From assembly GCA_016808115.1 (NCBI GenBank), contig JAEQBH010004688.1:154969-218968 (forward strand): a DNA stretch of 64,000 nt, in the 5' to 3' direction. Below are positions 54,626 to 64,000 of this stretch, piece by piece. Source of the DNA: Tetrastigma voinierianum. Lineage: Eukaryota; Streptophyta; Magnoliopsida; Vitales; Vitaceae. A model generated the notes under the pieces. The model did no database searches. It was given only the letters and a program-made list of their open reading frames with translations, and was not told where the DNA came from. Position numbers and translations under genes: made by a program. Within the stretch, counting starts at the first letter, position 1. Each line of letters begins with the position of its first letter.

Positions 54626-55480
54626 GAAAAGTACTAATGAGAGAAAATAGAGAGAAAAAGTGGAAGGAAAAAATTAGAGGAAAATTAAAAGTAGGTTTGA
54701 ACTTGATAAATTAATAATGTTTATTCAAACACATTTCATTTGTTTCTATCTATTATATAACGACCAAGAAATTTAAAAACATATAAAATTTTGAAGAATT
54801 TTGATTATATTTTATTTTATTTTATATTTCCATGATAAAACCAAACATGAAAAAATAATTTTCCTTAGTATTTTTTTTCCTAGCAATTCCTAGAGTTTTG
54901 CTAAGGAAAGAAAATATTGATGAAAATCAATGGGAAAAGTGAAAGGAAGTAAATTTTGGAGGAAAAAAAGAAGAAAAGATCATTTTATTTGTGGCTCTAT
55001 GTTATCTAAGGACTAAGAAATTTAAAAATATATAAAATTTTGATGAATTTAAATTATATTTTCATTTCTTTTATATTTTCCAAGGTGAAAAAAAACATGA
55101 GAAAATCATTTATTTTATTTTATTTTTCATTCCTTAGTAATTTTCGGTTATGTTCAGAACACAGAAAGTATTAAAGAAATAAAATAGAGGAAAATAGAGA
55201 GGAAAAATGGAAGTAAAGAAAACTTTGAGGAAAATAAAAAATAGATTTAAACTTAATAAATTAATTTTATATATTTATTCAAACTCATTTATTTATTTAC
55301 TTCTATTAAACAAGGACTAAGAAATTCAAAATATGTAAAATTTTGAGAAATTTGAAGGAATTTTGTTTATATTTAGTTTTATTATATATTTTTCATGGTG
55401 AAACGAAACATGAGAAAATCATTTTCCTAATTATTTTTCTTCAATTCCTGACATTTTTCGGGTTCCAAACGGAGCCTTTA
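54626..55480. repeat. Three degenerate tandem units of about 260-310 bp
   Basis: Each unit has, in order, 'agaaaatagagagaaaaa…ggaag', 'tttattcaaac(a/t)cattt' (lost in unit 2), 'ga(c)taagaaatttaaaa', 'tataaaattttga', 'attttattttatat', 'catgagaaaatcattt' and 'ccttagtaatt'. Approximate units: 54626-54903, 54904-55150, 55151-55480. The last ends with 'ggttccaaacggagccttt', a phrase common in dispersed plant repeats. Units differ widely, so the array is old. Confidence 0.7.
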
Positions 55481-55721
55481 GGGCATTTTTTCCCTTTCCT
55501 ATATCACTTTTTGTGTTTCTAAAAACGGAGTCTTGATTCCAAACAAAGCTTAAATAAAAAAGTTTGAAAAATCAATAATGAGAAGCCTTAACCCAATGGC
55601 TTACCAATTATATATTTTAAGGATATAAGAATTGGGTTAGGATGCAAAAAAAAAAAAAAAAAACTTGAGTTAGGTCTTATTAGGTATAAAAATAATTCTT
55701 CACCTTGTTATTAAAAATTAG

Positions 55722-56240
55722 GGGTGGCAATTCGTGTCGAGGGGTCGTGTTCGTGTCTTGTCAATGTACGGATTGTGTCAACATTCGCTAACCCAAACCC
55801 AACATGAATAATAAACGTGTCAATATTCGCTAACTGGAAACTCAGCCATTTATTATTCGGTGTTAGAGGCGGTCGACACGAATATGACCATTAATTTGAT
55901 AATTTAAAATAATATAGATTATAGTGTCGTACATGCATGTTGCACAAATAACCTATTAAATCTAACATGTTTATTAATTTTATTATTTAAATTAATAGGA
56001 ATTATAATTAATAATCCTTATTTAATACAAACAACTTATTTAATAGGTTAATTAATTAATATAATAATTAAACGGATCAATTCGGGTCAAATTAGTGTTA
56101 GGTAGGTCAACACGAATATGACCAATTTATTAAACATGTTAGGTGGGTCAATACGAATATGACCCAAACACGATTATATTCAAACCAATGACCGCAAAAA
56201 ACCGTATTGAGTTAGGTAATCGTGTTCGTAATAAGTATCC
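55722..56240. mobile_element. Dispersed GGGTGGCAATTCGTG-type element
   Basis: Begins 'ggggtggcaattcgtgtcg' and contains repeated phrases CACGAATATGACC (55876, 56111, 56150) and GTGGGTCAA-type words, and 'aatcgtgttcg' near the right end. This set recurs in many dicot genomes as a non-autonomous element whose ends read GGGGTGGCAA. The right end is truncated, so neither inverted repeats nor a target duplication are shown. No coding sequence. Confidence 0.5.
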
Positions 56241-56840
56241 AAATTTTGACCCTATTCAAATACTATAACTAAATTGGTTTATAAATGGTTATAAATAATT
56301 AAAACATTTTTATATAAGATTGGAGAACTTGTTATTAAACCCATTGTCTCTTCCCTCCAAATGTCTCCCAGCCATAATTGAATTTGACTAATATATATGT
56401 CATTGTTCATTACTTTCATATGGTACAAATATTAAAATTTGATATTTTTAAATTTTTTTAGACTTATTGCTAATAATAAGGACAAAAAGTTAATTATTTA
56501 AGGACAATATAGTTTTATATATCAAGAAATTACTTAAGAAAAATAAATGAATTATCAAGAAAAAAAACATAGTTGAATTTGACAAATATATTATATATAA
56601 GTCATAGTTCTCACTTCGATAGGTACATATATCCAAATTTTATTTTATTTTAGATTTATTGATATTAAGGGCCAGTTTGATAGTGCTTCTTAGAAGTGTT
56701 TCTAGACCCAAAACTTATAGAAAAAATTCATGATATTAATAATTTAAATATTTTCTTATATTAATAATTTAAATATTTATAAAGATATTAATAATTTTAA
56801 GATATCATTATAGAAAAATATTTTGAGATATTATCAAATT

Positions 56841-56843
<3 letters not shown>

Positions 56844-56919
<76 letters not shown>
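56844..56919. repeat. (TA)n microsatellite
   Basis: Uninterrupted TA repeats for about 76 bases. Confidence 0.95.
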
Positions 56920-56921
<2 letters not shown>

Positions 56922-57748
56922 CAACTAAGTACTTTGTTATAATATAGTAAACTGTTTTGAGGGACTCCAACCTAGATGTCCTGCATTTTTAAAAGTATTT
57001 ATTTTTAGAGGTTATGATTAACTTTACTTTTAAAAATAATTTAAATTTAAATAGAAGAATCAAAGAATTTTATTTATTTATATATTTTTACTTTTTACTA
57101 AGCATATATTCCAAAATAGATAGGTTTAAAAAATTTGGACATTAAACATGGTAACTATATACATTAAAATATAAATATTTCAAATTATTTTTTAATAGAT
57201 GAAGATATTCTTAAAAGAATGAGATATTCTTACAAGATGAATATATTATTTTAAGATATTAATCTTACAAGAATGAGATATTCTAAAATTTTCTTATATA
57301 AATAAGTCAAAACCCTGAATTTTTTTTTAAAAAATATTCATTAAAATTTTTTTATCTTATTATATATTTAATGAAATTACTATGAAAATAATTAAAAAAT
57401 ACTATGATCAATTAAAGCTATAAAATTATAGTCGTTAGTATTTTGAAAAGCTAGAGTCACATATATTCTAGTCACTATATTATCAAATTTGTAGGTCTTA
57501 TGACGATTTATTATGTTATTAATTTGGATGTTGTTTCATCATGTATGGTTTTTAGCTATTTGAATCTTGGATCTATTGATCTATTACAAGTTTGAATCAA
57601 TAATATTATTTTCCTTTCAAGCCAAAAAATAAAATTTAGGCTCTCTTTGGTTGAGGAAAATGAAATTTAACTTGAAAGTACATTGCGATATCTTGGATTA
57701 ATAGTCAAGATTCTCTATTGTAATTCTTTCCTATTACTATTCTTCTAC

Positions 57749-57927
57749 ATTAGGCAAATAACTTAATTATAGGAAACTATTATATTACTCCTAGTTTAGA
57801 ATATTTCTTTGTTAGGCAAATAGCAATTATAGGAATAAACGATTGTAGGATACCACTATCTATATAAGCATGTACATGTAAAGATACATAATTATTATTA
57901 ATAAAAAATATTATTCTCTATTTTACA
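57749..57927 (+). mobile_element. 5' LTR of a second Ty1/copia element (copia-2)
   Basis: A short LTR of about 180 bp, set by the primer site three bases after its end CTCTATTTTACA. It contains TATATAAG at 57861 and the internally repeated phrase TTAGGCAAATA (57750 and 57814). The start is not exact because the expected TG reads CA. Short LTRs of this size occur in Ale/Retrofit-like copia elements, a tentative assignment. Confidence 0.65.
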
Positions 57928-57930
57928 AGT

Positions 57931-57943
57931 TGGTATCAGAGCC
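57931..57943 (+). other. Primer binding site of copia-2
   Basis: TGGTATCAGAGCC is a perfect match to the canonical initiator-Met tRNA site, better kept than that of copia-1. Confidence 0.9.
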
Positions 57944-57982
57944 ATGAAACTCTAAATCATTCTTCTTTGAATCCTTAAACCA

Positions 57983-58283
57983 TGAGCAAGTCATATTCTA
58001 AAACATACGTCACCCAAATCTACCCCCATCATTGGCCGACCACGAAGGTTCATCATTGATTCGAGAATTGGGTGAATGAGAACCAACTATGATATGTGGT
58101 CTCAAATAATTAGAATGCAAATTCTTGAGAAGGGGCTTCGACTTCATTAAATGGCACATTATGCGCCCACCTAAGGAAAAGATAAGAAGGCGCTGAAAAG
58201 TGGTATTCGACAATCGAGAAGGTCAAAGATGGTTCTTGATGTCTATGTCCCGGAGATTATGAAGCGATACACATTTAAACTAG
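57983..58283 (+). pseudogene. gag: copia-2 gag, 5' fragment
   Basis: ATG 57983 opens 'MSKSYSKTYVTQIYPH'. Across frames it keeps N-Y-D-M-W-S-Q and 'EKG' (58080-58140), 'KDKKALK' and 'MVLDVYVPEIMKRY' (58215-58265), the N-terminal order of copia gag. OTA-3 cuts it at 58283. The rest of copia-2 is not found in the window. Confidence 0.68.
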
Positions 58284-59861
58284 CGATTCGATGCCACGGT
58301 AAGGGGTCTTAGGAATCAACAAAATTTATACCTAAATTCCTCCTACTGCCGTAGTAAAACTATTGCAGTATAGTGGATCTAGGGTCGAACTCAGGGATGG
58401 GTTTTCTTCATGCAAATGACTAACAGTGAAGGGCTTAAACTGGTGAATTTAATTTGGATTTGGGGTTTTGGTAAAAATAGGGGAGTTAATGGTTTGCAAA
58501 CTGAAAATATAACGAAATAAACTAAAATAAAGTGTAAAAAGAAATCCTTGAAGTGTTGGGCTGCTAGGTTGGGTTGATAGGGTTACAAAGAGGTCCCCGG
58601 GTTCATTTCATCGCGTTGGGGAGGATGACCTATAGTCAATTCGAGCCAGGATCTTCATTAACTTTAAACTAAACCTAATAATTTTCCTTTTGATGACATT
58701 TATTTAGCATTTATGGTTCCTACAGTGAAAATCTATCACCTTGACCCATCCTACAATGAGTCAAAGGGCAACTAATTAATCTCATTAGATCTAATAATAA
58801 GCATCCACTGAACCCTAAAAGATTACAAAGTATTGATCAATGAGGATGCATCAATAGTGAAAATATGACCCCTTAACCTACCTCCAGTGGCTCGTAAAGA
58901 GCAACTAATGGATATATCGGTGTATCTAAAACAGAATACGAACCTAAAAACTTACTTAAGTATTGGCAGAAAGTACATCGAAAGAGCTTTAAACCTAAGG
59001 TTGCAAATTTAGGAACCAAAATGTCAAAACTCTTCTTACGTGAAAAGCGAGAACAAAATGCAAACCTTATTTCCCAAGCCCGGTAACCCTCTTCTTCAAG
59101 GATACGGTGGTCTAGCCAAACATCCTTTGAGTTGTCATCCTTAGAGGAGTGTTTGATAGCCGAGAAAGGGAGAGAAAGAGGAGAGAGAACAGAGAAAAAT
59201 GATGGCCAAAACAGGGGCCCGTACTGGAGATTGCTTCAAATGAAAGTTAGGTTACAAAATGTTCATAAAGTGGCTTATACTTTTCAAGCATGTGAAATAC
59301 CAAATTAGCAAACTAGAATAATTCTGATTGAGGGTAGAAATGAAAAACAAAAACGAGTCGTTTGTACCGCAACGAGGGACGAGACACTTTATTTAGAAGC
59401 AAAATTTTTCGCTACATAGCGAAAGTCGCTATGATACATGAAATTTTAACCCATAGCGAAAATTCGCTATGATAGCGAATTTATATATAGCGAGAATTTC
59501 CAACGTGTGAAATTTTGACCTTTGTTCAAATCCTTTGTTCCATTGCTTCCTGTGGCTACCATTCACCAATGCACTATTCCATCTCTTCTTGCTTTGATAT
59601 TCTTCATTCTGGCTTCTTGAAATTGATAGAAAACTATGTAAAAATTGATGGAAATCAACTTGGAGCTTTGTTACATGATTGGATTGACCACGGCTGATTG
59701 GCTTCCAATTCACAAAACTACAAAAAGCTTGACCGGGAATGCGATCGAAAACAATAGGGACTAGGAACATGTCAATTGGGTTGGTATAACAATTAGTACA
59801 CAAAAGCGCTCAAAACCTATTTAAAATAGGGCTCCAAATAGCACTTTTTGGGAACTAATCA
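58284..59861 (-). mobile_element. 3' LTR of OTA-3
   Basis: Plus strand from CGATTCGATGCC to GGGAACTAATCA. It aligns with the OTA-2 LTRs ('atcaacaaaatttata', 'cagggatgggttttctt', 'gcgttggggaggatgac', 'ggatcttcatta') but is longer (about 1578 bp). A dense patch of AGCGAAA / TTTCGCTA words is at 59395-59515. The next bases on the right (CACTTTGCCGAC) are the degraded purine tract. Confidence 0.8.
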
Positions 59862-61648
59862 CACTTTGCCGACACATTGCTAGTCCCTTAAGCGATGCAA
59901 GGAAAAAATAATAAAACATAAAACTATAACAAAATTATATTCTGAGTTGCGATTCAAAAAGGTTGTGAAGAAGTAATGCCTAACCACTGGTAGAATCATC
60001 AAAGCCTTGCCTAATAACTATATTTGAGAGAATGAATGCCATACAAAATTGAGTATCAAGAGCCTCTTCATGAATCCCAAAGACTTCCACGAAAATCTAA
60101 GTGTTTGTTTGATCGGTTCTCAATAATAAGCGATAAAAACACTCTCCCAAACCAAACTATTGCCAGCAGGACACTAACCAACCTAAATAGATCGGGACCT
60201 ACCTCTTATTCCACAATTCTTTTTTGTGTTGTAGGATTTTAATCTTGAGAATCGACCTCACCAAAGTCCATGTAGCGAGGATCTGCAGGTGACCTGACGG
60301 TGGTTTGGGAACCAAGTCATAAGGATCTTTCGATCACTGCTCTTCGAGTTTTCACCGGACTTGAATGATTTGAGACTCCTTTCCCTAGCTGCTAAGCTCC
60401 ACCCATCCACCCATGTAGCGAACACTAAGTCGAAATTTGGCTTCCAACCGAGTTGGCTTGGGGCCAGGAGCTTTAAGGCTTTACCGTATACCCCTCGGAC
60501 AGTGCTAGGTTTCAAGAAGTAGCGTTGCGATTTTCTTCTTTTCTTTTCTTTTTTCTTTGCTTTTTCTTTTCTGTTGCTTTTATTTTGGAAGACACATTGG
60601 CCTTCTATCCACGAGGGTCCTTAACCTATTAAAGGTGGTGTGAAACTAGGGTAGTTTGTGCAAAGTAAAGGAGGTTGCGCGATTTTCGACCTATCTCATT
60701 GAAACCTAATGTGCTCGGTGTGTGGTTAGCTAAAGGTGGAAGAAAAATGGTCGAAAGCAACAATAGTTCAACTTATTATCCACTTAGCCAGGCATGGAGC
60801 CAATCTAACATCAATAGAATTGGACAAAGTTTCAATTCTTCAAACTACAGGCTAAGTAGAACACAAAAAAATTTTGGTGCAAAAATGGGTTGAAAAATGC
60901 ATTTGTATAGTACTCTTGACTCCACCAAGGAAAACCAACAGCCAGACATTACAAAATGGGAACTTGCTCAAAATAGTAACAAAAGCGTAAATCACGACAG
61001 CTTCTTTAGCTAACTCCCCCGACAAATATCATTGTTCGCAATGGGCTGGTTGGAAATTTAGGGAAGAGTGTTACCTCCACTGATGAGATGTGATCGTTGT
61101 TGGATAGGAGACTTCACAAAAGCACCACATGAGCACCTTATTCACTCCGTTTGGGCTTGAATGAACAAGTTAGAAGAAGAAAGAAAAAATGTGACCAGTT
61201 GGAGCATTTTGAAAATTTCACCTTAATAATAATTTCAAAAGTGTTCTTTCTGGCTATATTTGGACTCTACACTCTCTAAGCTTTCCAACGGTACCAAAAA
61301 CGCCTAAAACAAAGTTCGGATGAAAAAGTTATGGGCGAAACAAAATCAGAAGGCAAAATAGGATAGAATTTCGCAATTATAGCGAAAATCTGCTATAAAT
61401 AGATTTTTTTTAATATAAAATAAAATAATTAATAATAGTAAAAAAAACGATTTTTTTTTTAGACAAAACGATTTTTTTTATAAAATAAAATAAAATAATA
61501 AAACAAAAACAAATTTTTTTACCTTCTTTGTTCAAAATTTTGTCTTTTCTGGGGAGCATCCGTACAGAATTTTCGCTACATAGCGAAATTTCGCTATTGT
61601 AGCTAAAATTCCACTGTGAAATTTCACTATAATTGCGAAAATTTCGCT
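58284..61648 (-). mobile_element. OTA-3: truncated Ogre/Tat/Athila-type element
   Basis: Minus-strand 3' end of an OTA element: LTR (59861-58284), 3' UTR (about 61100-59862, homologous to 29033-30290), then only a trace of the additional ORF end (about 61080-61100, where OTA-2 has its stop region). 61100-61370 has no coding sequence but phrases such as 'aagctttccaacgg' known from LTR and UTR sequence. A GCGAAATTTCGC patch is at 61370-61400 and 61565-61648. The 5' part is missing; a CACTA end begins at 61649. Confidence 0.72.
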
Positions 61649-62160
61649 CACTACTAAAAATCACCGAATTACCGACCAATTTTTTGGTCGGTAAACAGTA
61701 TTTTTTGGTCGGTAAACCCATTACCGACCATTTAACGACAAATTATTTAGTCGCGAATTTTCCGGTCGGTAATTATTTCCATAGACAAAAAATCAGTGGT
61801 CGAGTAACTTACTAGACCATTCTGTATTTCTGCCAGATTTAATTTATTTTGAGCCGTTTGACCAAAGAATTTGGTGCGTTAAATGGTCTCCAAATAGTCG
61901 GTATTACCGACAAGTGCGACAAAAGCGAGCCAAAATTTTTAATATCATTGTGGTGTTCGGTAAATGGTCTCAAATGGTGGTATTACCCGACCAAATTGCG
62001 ACAAAAAACCGACCAAAATTTTTTAATATCATTAATCGGTAAATGGTCTCCAAATGGTCGGTAATTACCGACCATTTGGAGACCATTCTGATGTGATATT
62101 AAGAAATTTTGAATCAGAACTGATCACCAATTGGTTGGTAAATTAATATTTAAATTTTTT
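61649..62160 (+). mobile_element. Left end of a CACTA (En/Spm-type) transposon
   Basis: Starts CACTACTAAAAATCACCG, the typical terminal motif, directly after the OTA-3 patch. Subterminal words GGTCGGTAA and TTACCGACC recur in both orientations about ten times to 62130, as in plant CACTA elements where transposase binds such repeats. I do not find the opposite end (TTTTTAGTAGTG) before 64000, so the element is truncated or runs beyond; the right limit given is where the words stop. Confidence 0.75.
62042..62087. repeat. Perfect 46-bp palindrome in CACTA subterminal region
   Basis: Two 23-base arms without spacer: 62042-62064 (AATGGTCTCC… GGTCGGTAA) and its exact complement 62065-62087. It could extrude as a cruciform or fold in RNA. 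Confidence 0.95.
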
Positions 62161-62195
62161 TTCCATTTTGAGTTTGATATCTTGCTTTAAATATA

Positions 62196-62205
<10 letters not shown>

Positions 62206-62270
<65 letters not shown>
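62206..62270. repeat. (TA)n microsatellite
   Basis: About 65 bases of TA, preceded by ATATAATATATATAAATA. An open frame on the minus strand across it (Ile-Tyr repeats) is an artefact. Confidence 0.95.
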
Positions 62271-62272
<2 letters not shown>

Positions 62273-63000
62273 GATTCTGAAACAAAGAAAAGTACAATAG
62301 AGCATGCATATTATATAAGAAAGTAAAAAATATTTTAAAACAAACAAACTAATATATATCTTGCATATATATAGTAAATAAGTCAAGAGAAAATAAAACA
62401 TAGATTCCCAAATCCAGAAGTATAAGACATAAAAAAAATTGTAATACACTCAATCATCAACCTAGTGTCATCATCATGGCGTGAGATGTATACGGTTGTT
62501 ATGGTGAGATTAATCGGGTCTTTGGGGGTGAAATTTAAATATGCTTCTTCTTGTCACGATCACGGTTCTTTGCGGTGCTGCTGTGAGTCTTTGGAGTAGA
62601 TGTTGTAATTTGGAGCGTGCGAACGATCGAGGTAGATCATCGGGGTTGAAGCTAGTCCACCTTCTGACACTTTGTAAGCGGTCAAAGCGCGAATGTGACT
62701 CATCTATCATCCTCATAGTCGATCATCGTCGCTCGGTATTGTAAGCCCGATCTTGTGTCGCGTTCGCATCGCGTCTGAAAGTCCTCCATCGTCGAGAACA
62801 AATTCGAAAATGGTCACGAAGATGGAGCTTCATAATCACGGTGGGTCATGCGGTAGAATGTTGATGTCGATGACCAGACGCCATAAACGGGCATCTTCTC
62901 CCTTGCCATCAACATCCTCATACCAAATCTGATTCGTATCAGCGGTCAGAACTCATGAATGAGAACTACTGTGCACCATCCACATAATGAACACCGAAGT
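62271..63000. other. Unassigned stretch, possible CACTA interior
   Basis: 62271-62460 is AT-rich and empty. 62500-63000 is GC-richer, with many GATC/CGATCA words and open frames of 67-68 codons on both strands (62541-62744 plus, 62716-62510 minus). The minus-strand one has a charged composition ('RMIDESHSRFDRLQ') that could be a piece of a transposon coiled-coil protein, but I do not recognise a family. Confidence 0.3.
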
Positions 63001-63004
63001 AGGC

Positions 63005-63146
63005 GGGAATACGCTTGAATTCGCAGCGGCTAACATTTTTATATATCTCGCCTAATAAACATGTAAAATAAATATTTTAATTTATCTTCAAAAAAAATAA
63101 AAGAGAGAGTATATTAAATCTTTGGATTATATTTTTTATGTTTCTG
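63005..63146. repeat. Direct repeat, left copy
   Basis: GGGAATACGCTTGA, CGGCTAACATTT, ATAAACATGTAAAATAA, TCTTCAAAAAAAATAAA and ATCTTTGGATTATATTTTTT recur in the same order at 63503-63642. The copies are about 500 bp apart with an LTR piece between them, far too long for a target duplication, so a segmental tandem duplication is more likely. Confidence 0.85.
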
Positions 63147-63502
63147 AAGTCCGTTGACAACCCGATTAACTCGCCGAATATTAAGTGGATGTCGGGTAAC
63201 CCGACACCACTTCATGAGTCCCTTTCTCGAGACTTCGAGTTTGCGAAAATCAGGCCGGACTACTCGCATGCGGGGGCTCTACCAAAAATCTGACATGTCG
63301 ATAACATGGCAGCTTTGTCCCGACATTTCACACCAACCACAGGGTCCACATACGGATAAAAATGAGTAAAAAATGGCCACTTGGCCCATACATCACTACT
63401 CCGCAATATATCCAATCCAACTATATATATTGCATGGTTCAGAGTGTTAATAAATCTGGTAATAATTCAGACATATATTAAACACCTGTGATCACGACAA
63501 AT
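63147..63502 (-). mobile_element. Chromovirus LTR fragment
   Basis: 'gtccgttgacaacccg', 'atgtcgggtaacccgacacca' and 'ggccacttggcccatacatc' match the beginning (plus coordinates) of the chromovirus LTRs at 2800-2930 and 52260-52360. Only the outer 300-350 bp are present. It lies between the two direct-repeat copies. Confidence 0.65.
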
Positions 63503-63642
63503 GGGAATACGCTTGAGTCGCGGCTAACATTTCCTCATATCTTGTACAATAAACATGTAAAATAAGTATTTTTAATTGATCTTCAAAAAAAATAAAGAGA
63601 GAAGTATAAACCAAATCTTTGGATTATATTTTTTTACATGTC
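63503..63642. repeat. Direct repeat, right copy
   Basis: Second copy of 63005-63146, with small gaps. It ends just before TGTTGGGATC. Confidence 0.85.
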
Positions 63643-64000
63643 TGTTGGGATCTAAATAAGGTTTTCTTCTAGTAGATCTTTTTAAGAAATATCTTTTATT
63701 ATATTTCTTATATGGTTTATATATATATATATATATTTTTTTTTTCTTCAATTCCATATGTTTGTGGTGTAAATATATTTTTACAAAATCTGTATTGACT
63801 CTTCTTAATGGGTTTGTCTTGTATGATTCCCATAATGCCCTTGTACTTTCTCCTAAAAGGTTTCCTGCAATATTTGTACATAGTTTCGAGTGCATTTAGT
63901 GGGAGTATTTTTTCAGACGTATACTAGTATTGGATATTTCCTTACATCATGCACTATTCCATAATTGTGGATGAAGTGAGTGTTATATTTAGTATTTGGC
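63643..64000 (+). other. Unassigned; possible copia LTR start
   Basis: TGTTGGGATCTAAATAAGG has the form of many copia LTR starts and directly follows the direct repeat. A (TA)n run lies at 63717-63738. No end or second copy is visible, so this is only a suggestion. Confidence 0.25.

Larger units (their letters stand above)
54395..57748. other. AT-rich low-copy-like spacer, no gene seen
   Basis: This is the longest stretch without LTR sequence. 54395-54625: a GC-moderate start with 'gggctttagcc' and 'gggcctagtg' phrases. 54626-55480: three tandem units (separate entry). 55480-55720: A-rich, no feature. 55722-56240: dispersed element (separate entry). 56240-57748: very AT-rich, with a (TA)n run at 56844-56919; no open frame of note. 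Parts could be introns or intergenic DNA of a gene outside the window, but I cannot show it. Confidence 0.5.

Noticed and set aside
62150..62449. 99-codon minus-strand frame with Ile-Tyr repeats
   Set aside because: It is a translation of the (TA)n run.

Overview
The window is plant nuclear DNA made almost entirely of nested, decayed LTR retrotransposons. I find no host protein-coding gene, rRNA, tRNA or CRISPR array. The organism is probably a woody eudicot. The extra ORF that follows pol in the Ty3/gypsy elements, and their gag, read like families I associate with grapevine (Vitis), but that is recognition from memory, not a search. Nearly every coding region carries frameshifts, stops and short scrambled stretches, so coding calls are pseudogenes. 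The reading frames were followed by homology across breaks.

The nesting can be reconstructed. Level 0, candidate host DNA, survives only at about 2413-2780, 38789-39679 and 54395-57748. Level 1: a degraded chromovirus end (1-2412), a solo chromovirus LTR (2781-6025 plus 38538-38788, exact TSD TTATC), a second solo chromovirus LTR (39680-41950 plus 53967-54394), and the 5' end of a small Ty1/copia element (57749-58283). Level 2: Ty1/copia element copia-1 (6026-38537) and a non-autonomous hAT element (3617-4473, 8-bp TSD) inside the first solo LTR; a 12-kb minus-strand chromovirus (41951-53966) inside the second; a minus-strand Ty3/gypsy element of the Ogre/Tat/Athila group (OTA-3, 58284-61648) inside the gag of the small copia. 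Level 3: two OTA elements inside copia-1 (OTA-1, 10592-25116, plus strand, TSD ACAAC; OTA-2, 27682-36614, minus strand), an LTR-like insertion (46095-48840) inside the chromovirus reverse transcriptase, and a CACTA transposon end (from 61649) abutting OTA-3. Level 4: a solo OTA LTR (13933-15183, TSD ACAAC) inside the gag of OTA-1.

The elements show their usual modules in order. OTA: LTR, tRNA-Asp-type primer site, gag, protease, RT, RNase H, integrase, an additional ORF, long 3' UTR, LTR. Copia-1: LTR, initiator-Met primer site, leader, gag, protease, integrase, RT, RNase H, LTR. Chromovirus: LTR, initiator-Met-like site, leader, gag, protease, RT, RNase H, integrase and chromodomain-like tail, LTR.

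The most unusual signal is a set of patches in which one short self-complementary word (TGTCGCGACA, GCGAAATTTCGC, CAGTCCC/GGGACTG, GATACAAC/GTTGTATC, CATGTGCCATGTG) recurs in variant forms every few tens of bases. The patches sit in untranslated leaders or near the TATA box of LTRs, in unrelated families, with a different word in each. Several rearrangement junctions fall in or beside such words. One of them bounds an OTA insertion whose two outer ends are both of the LTR-start type in inverted orientation, yet it is flanked by an exact 5-bp target duplication.
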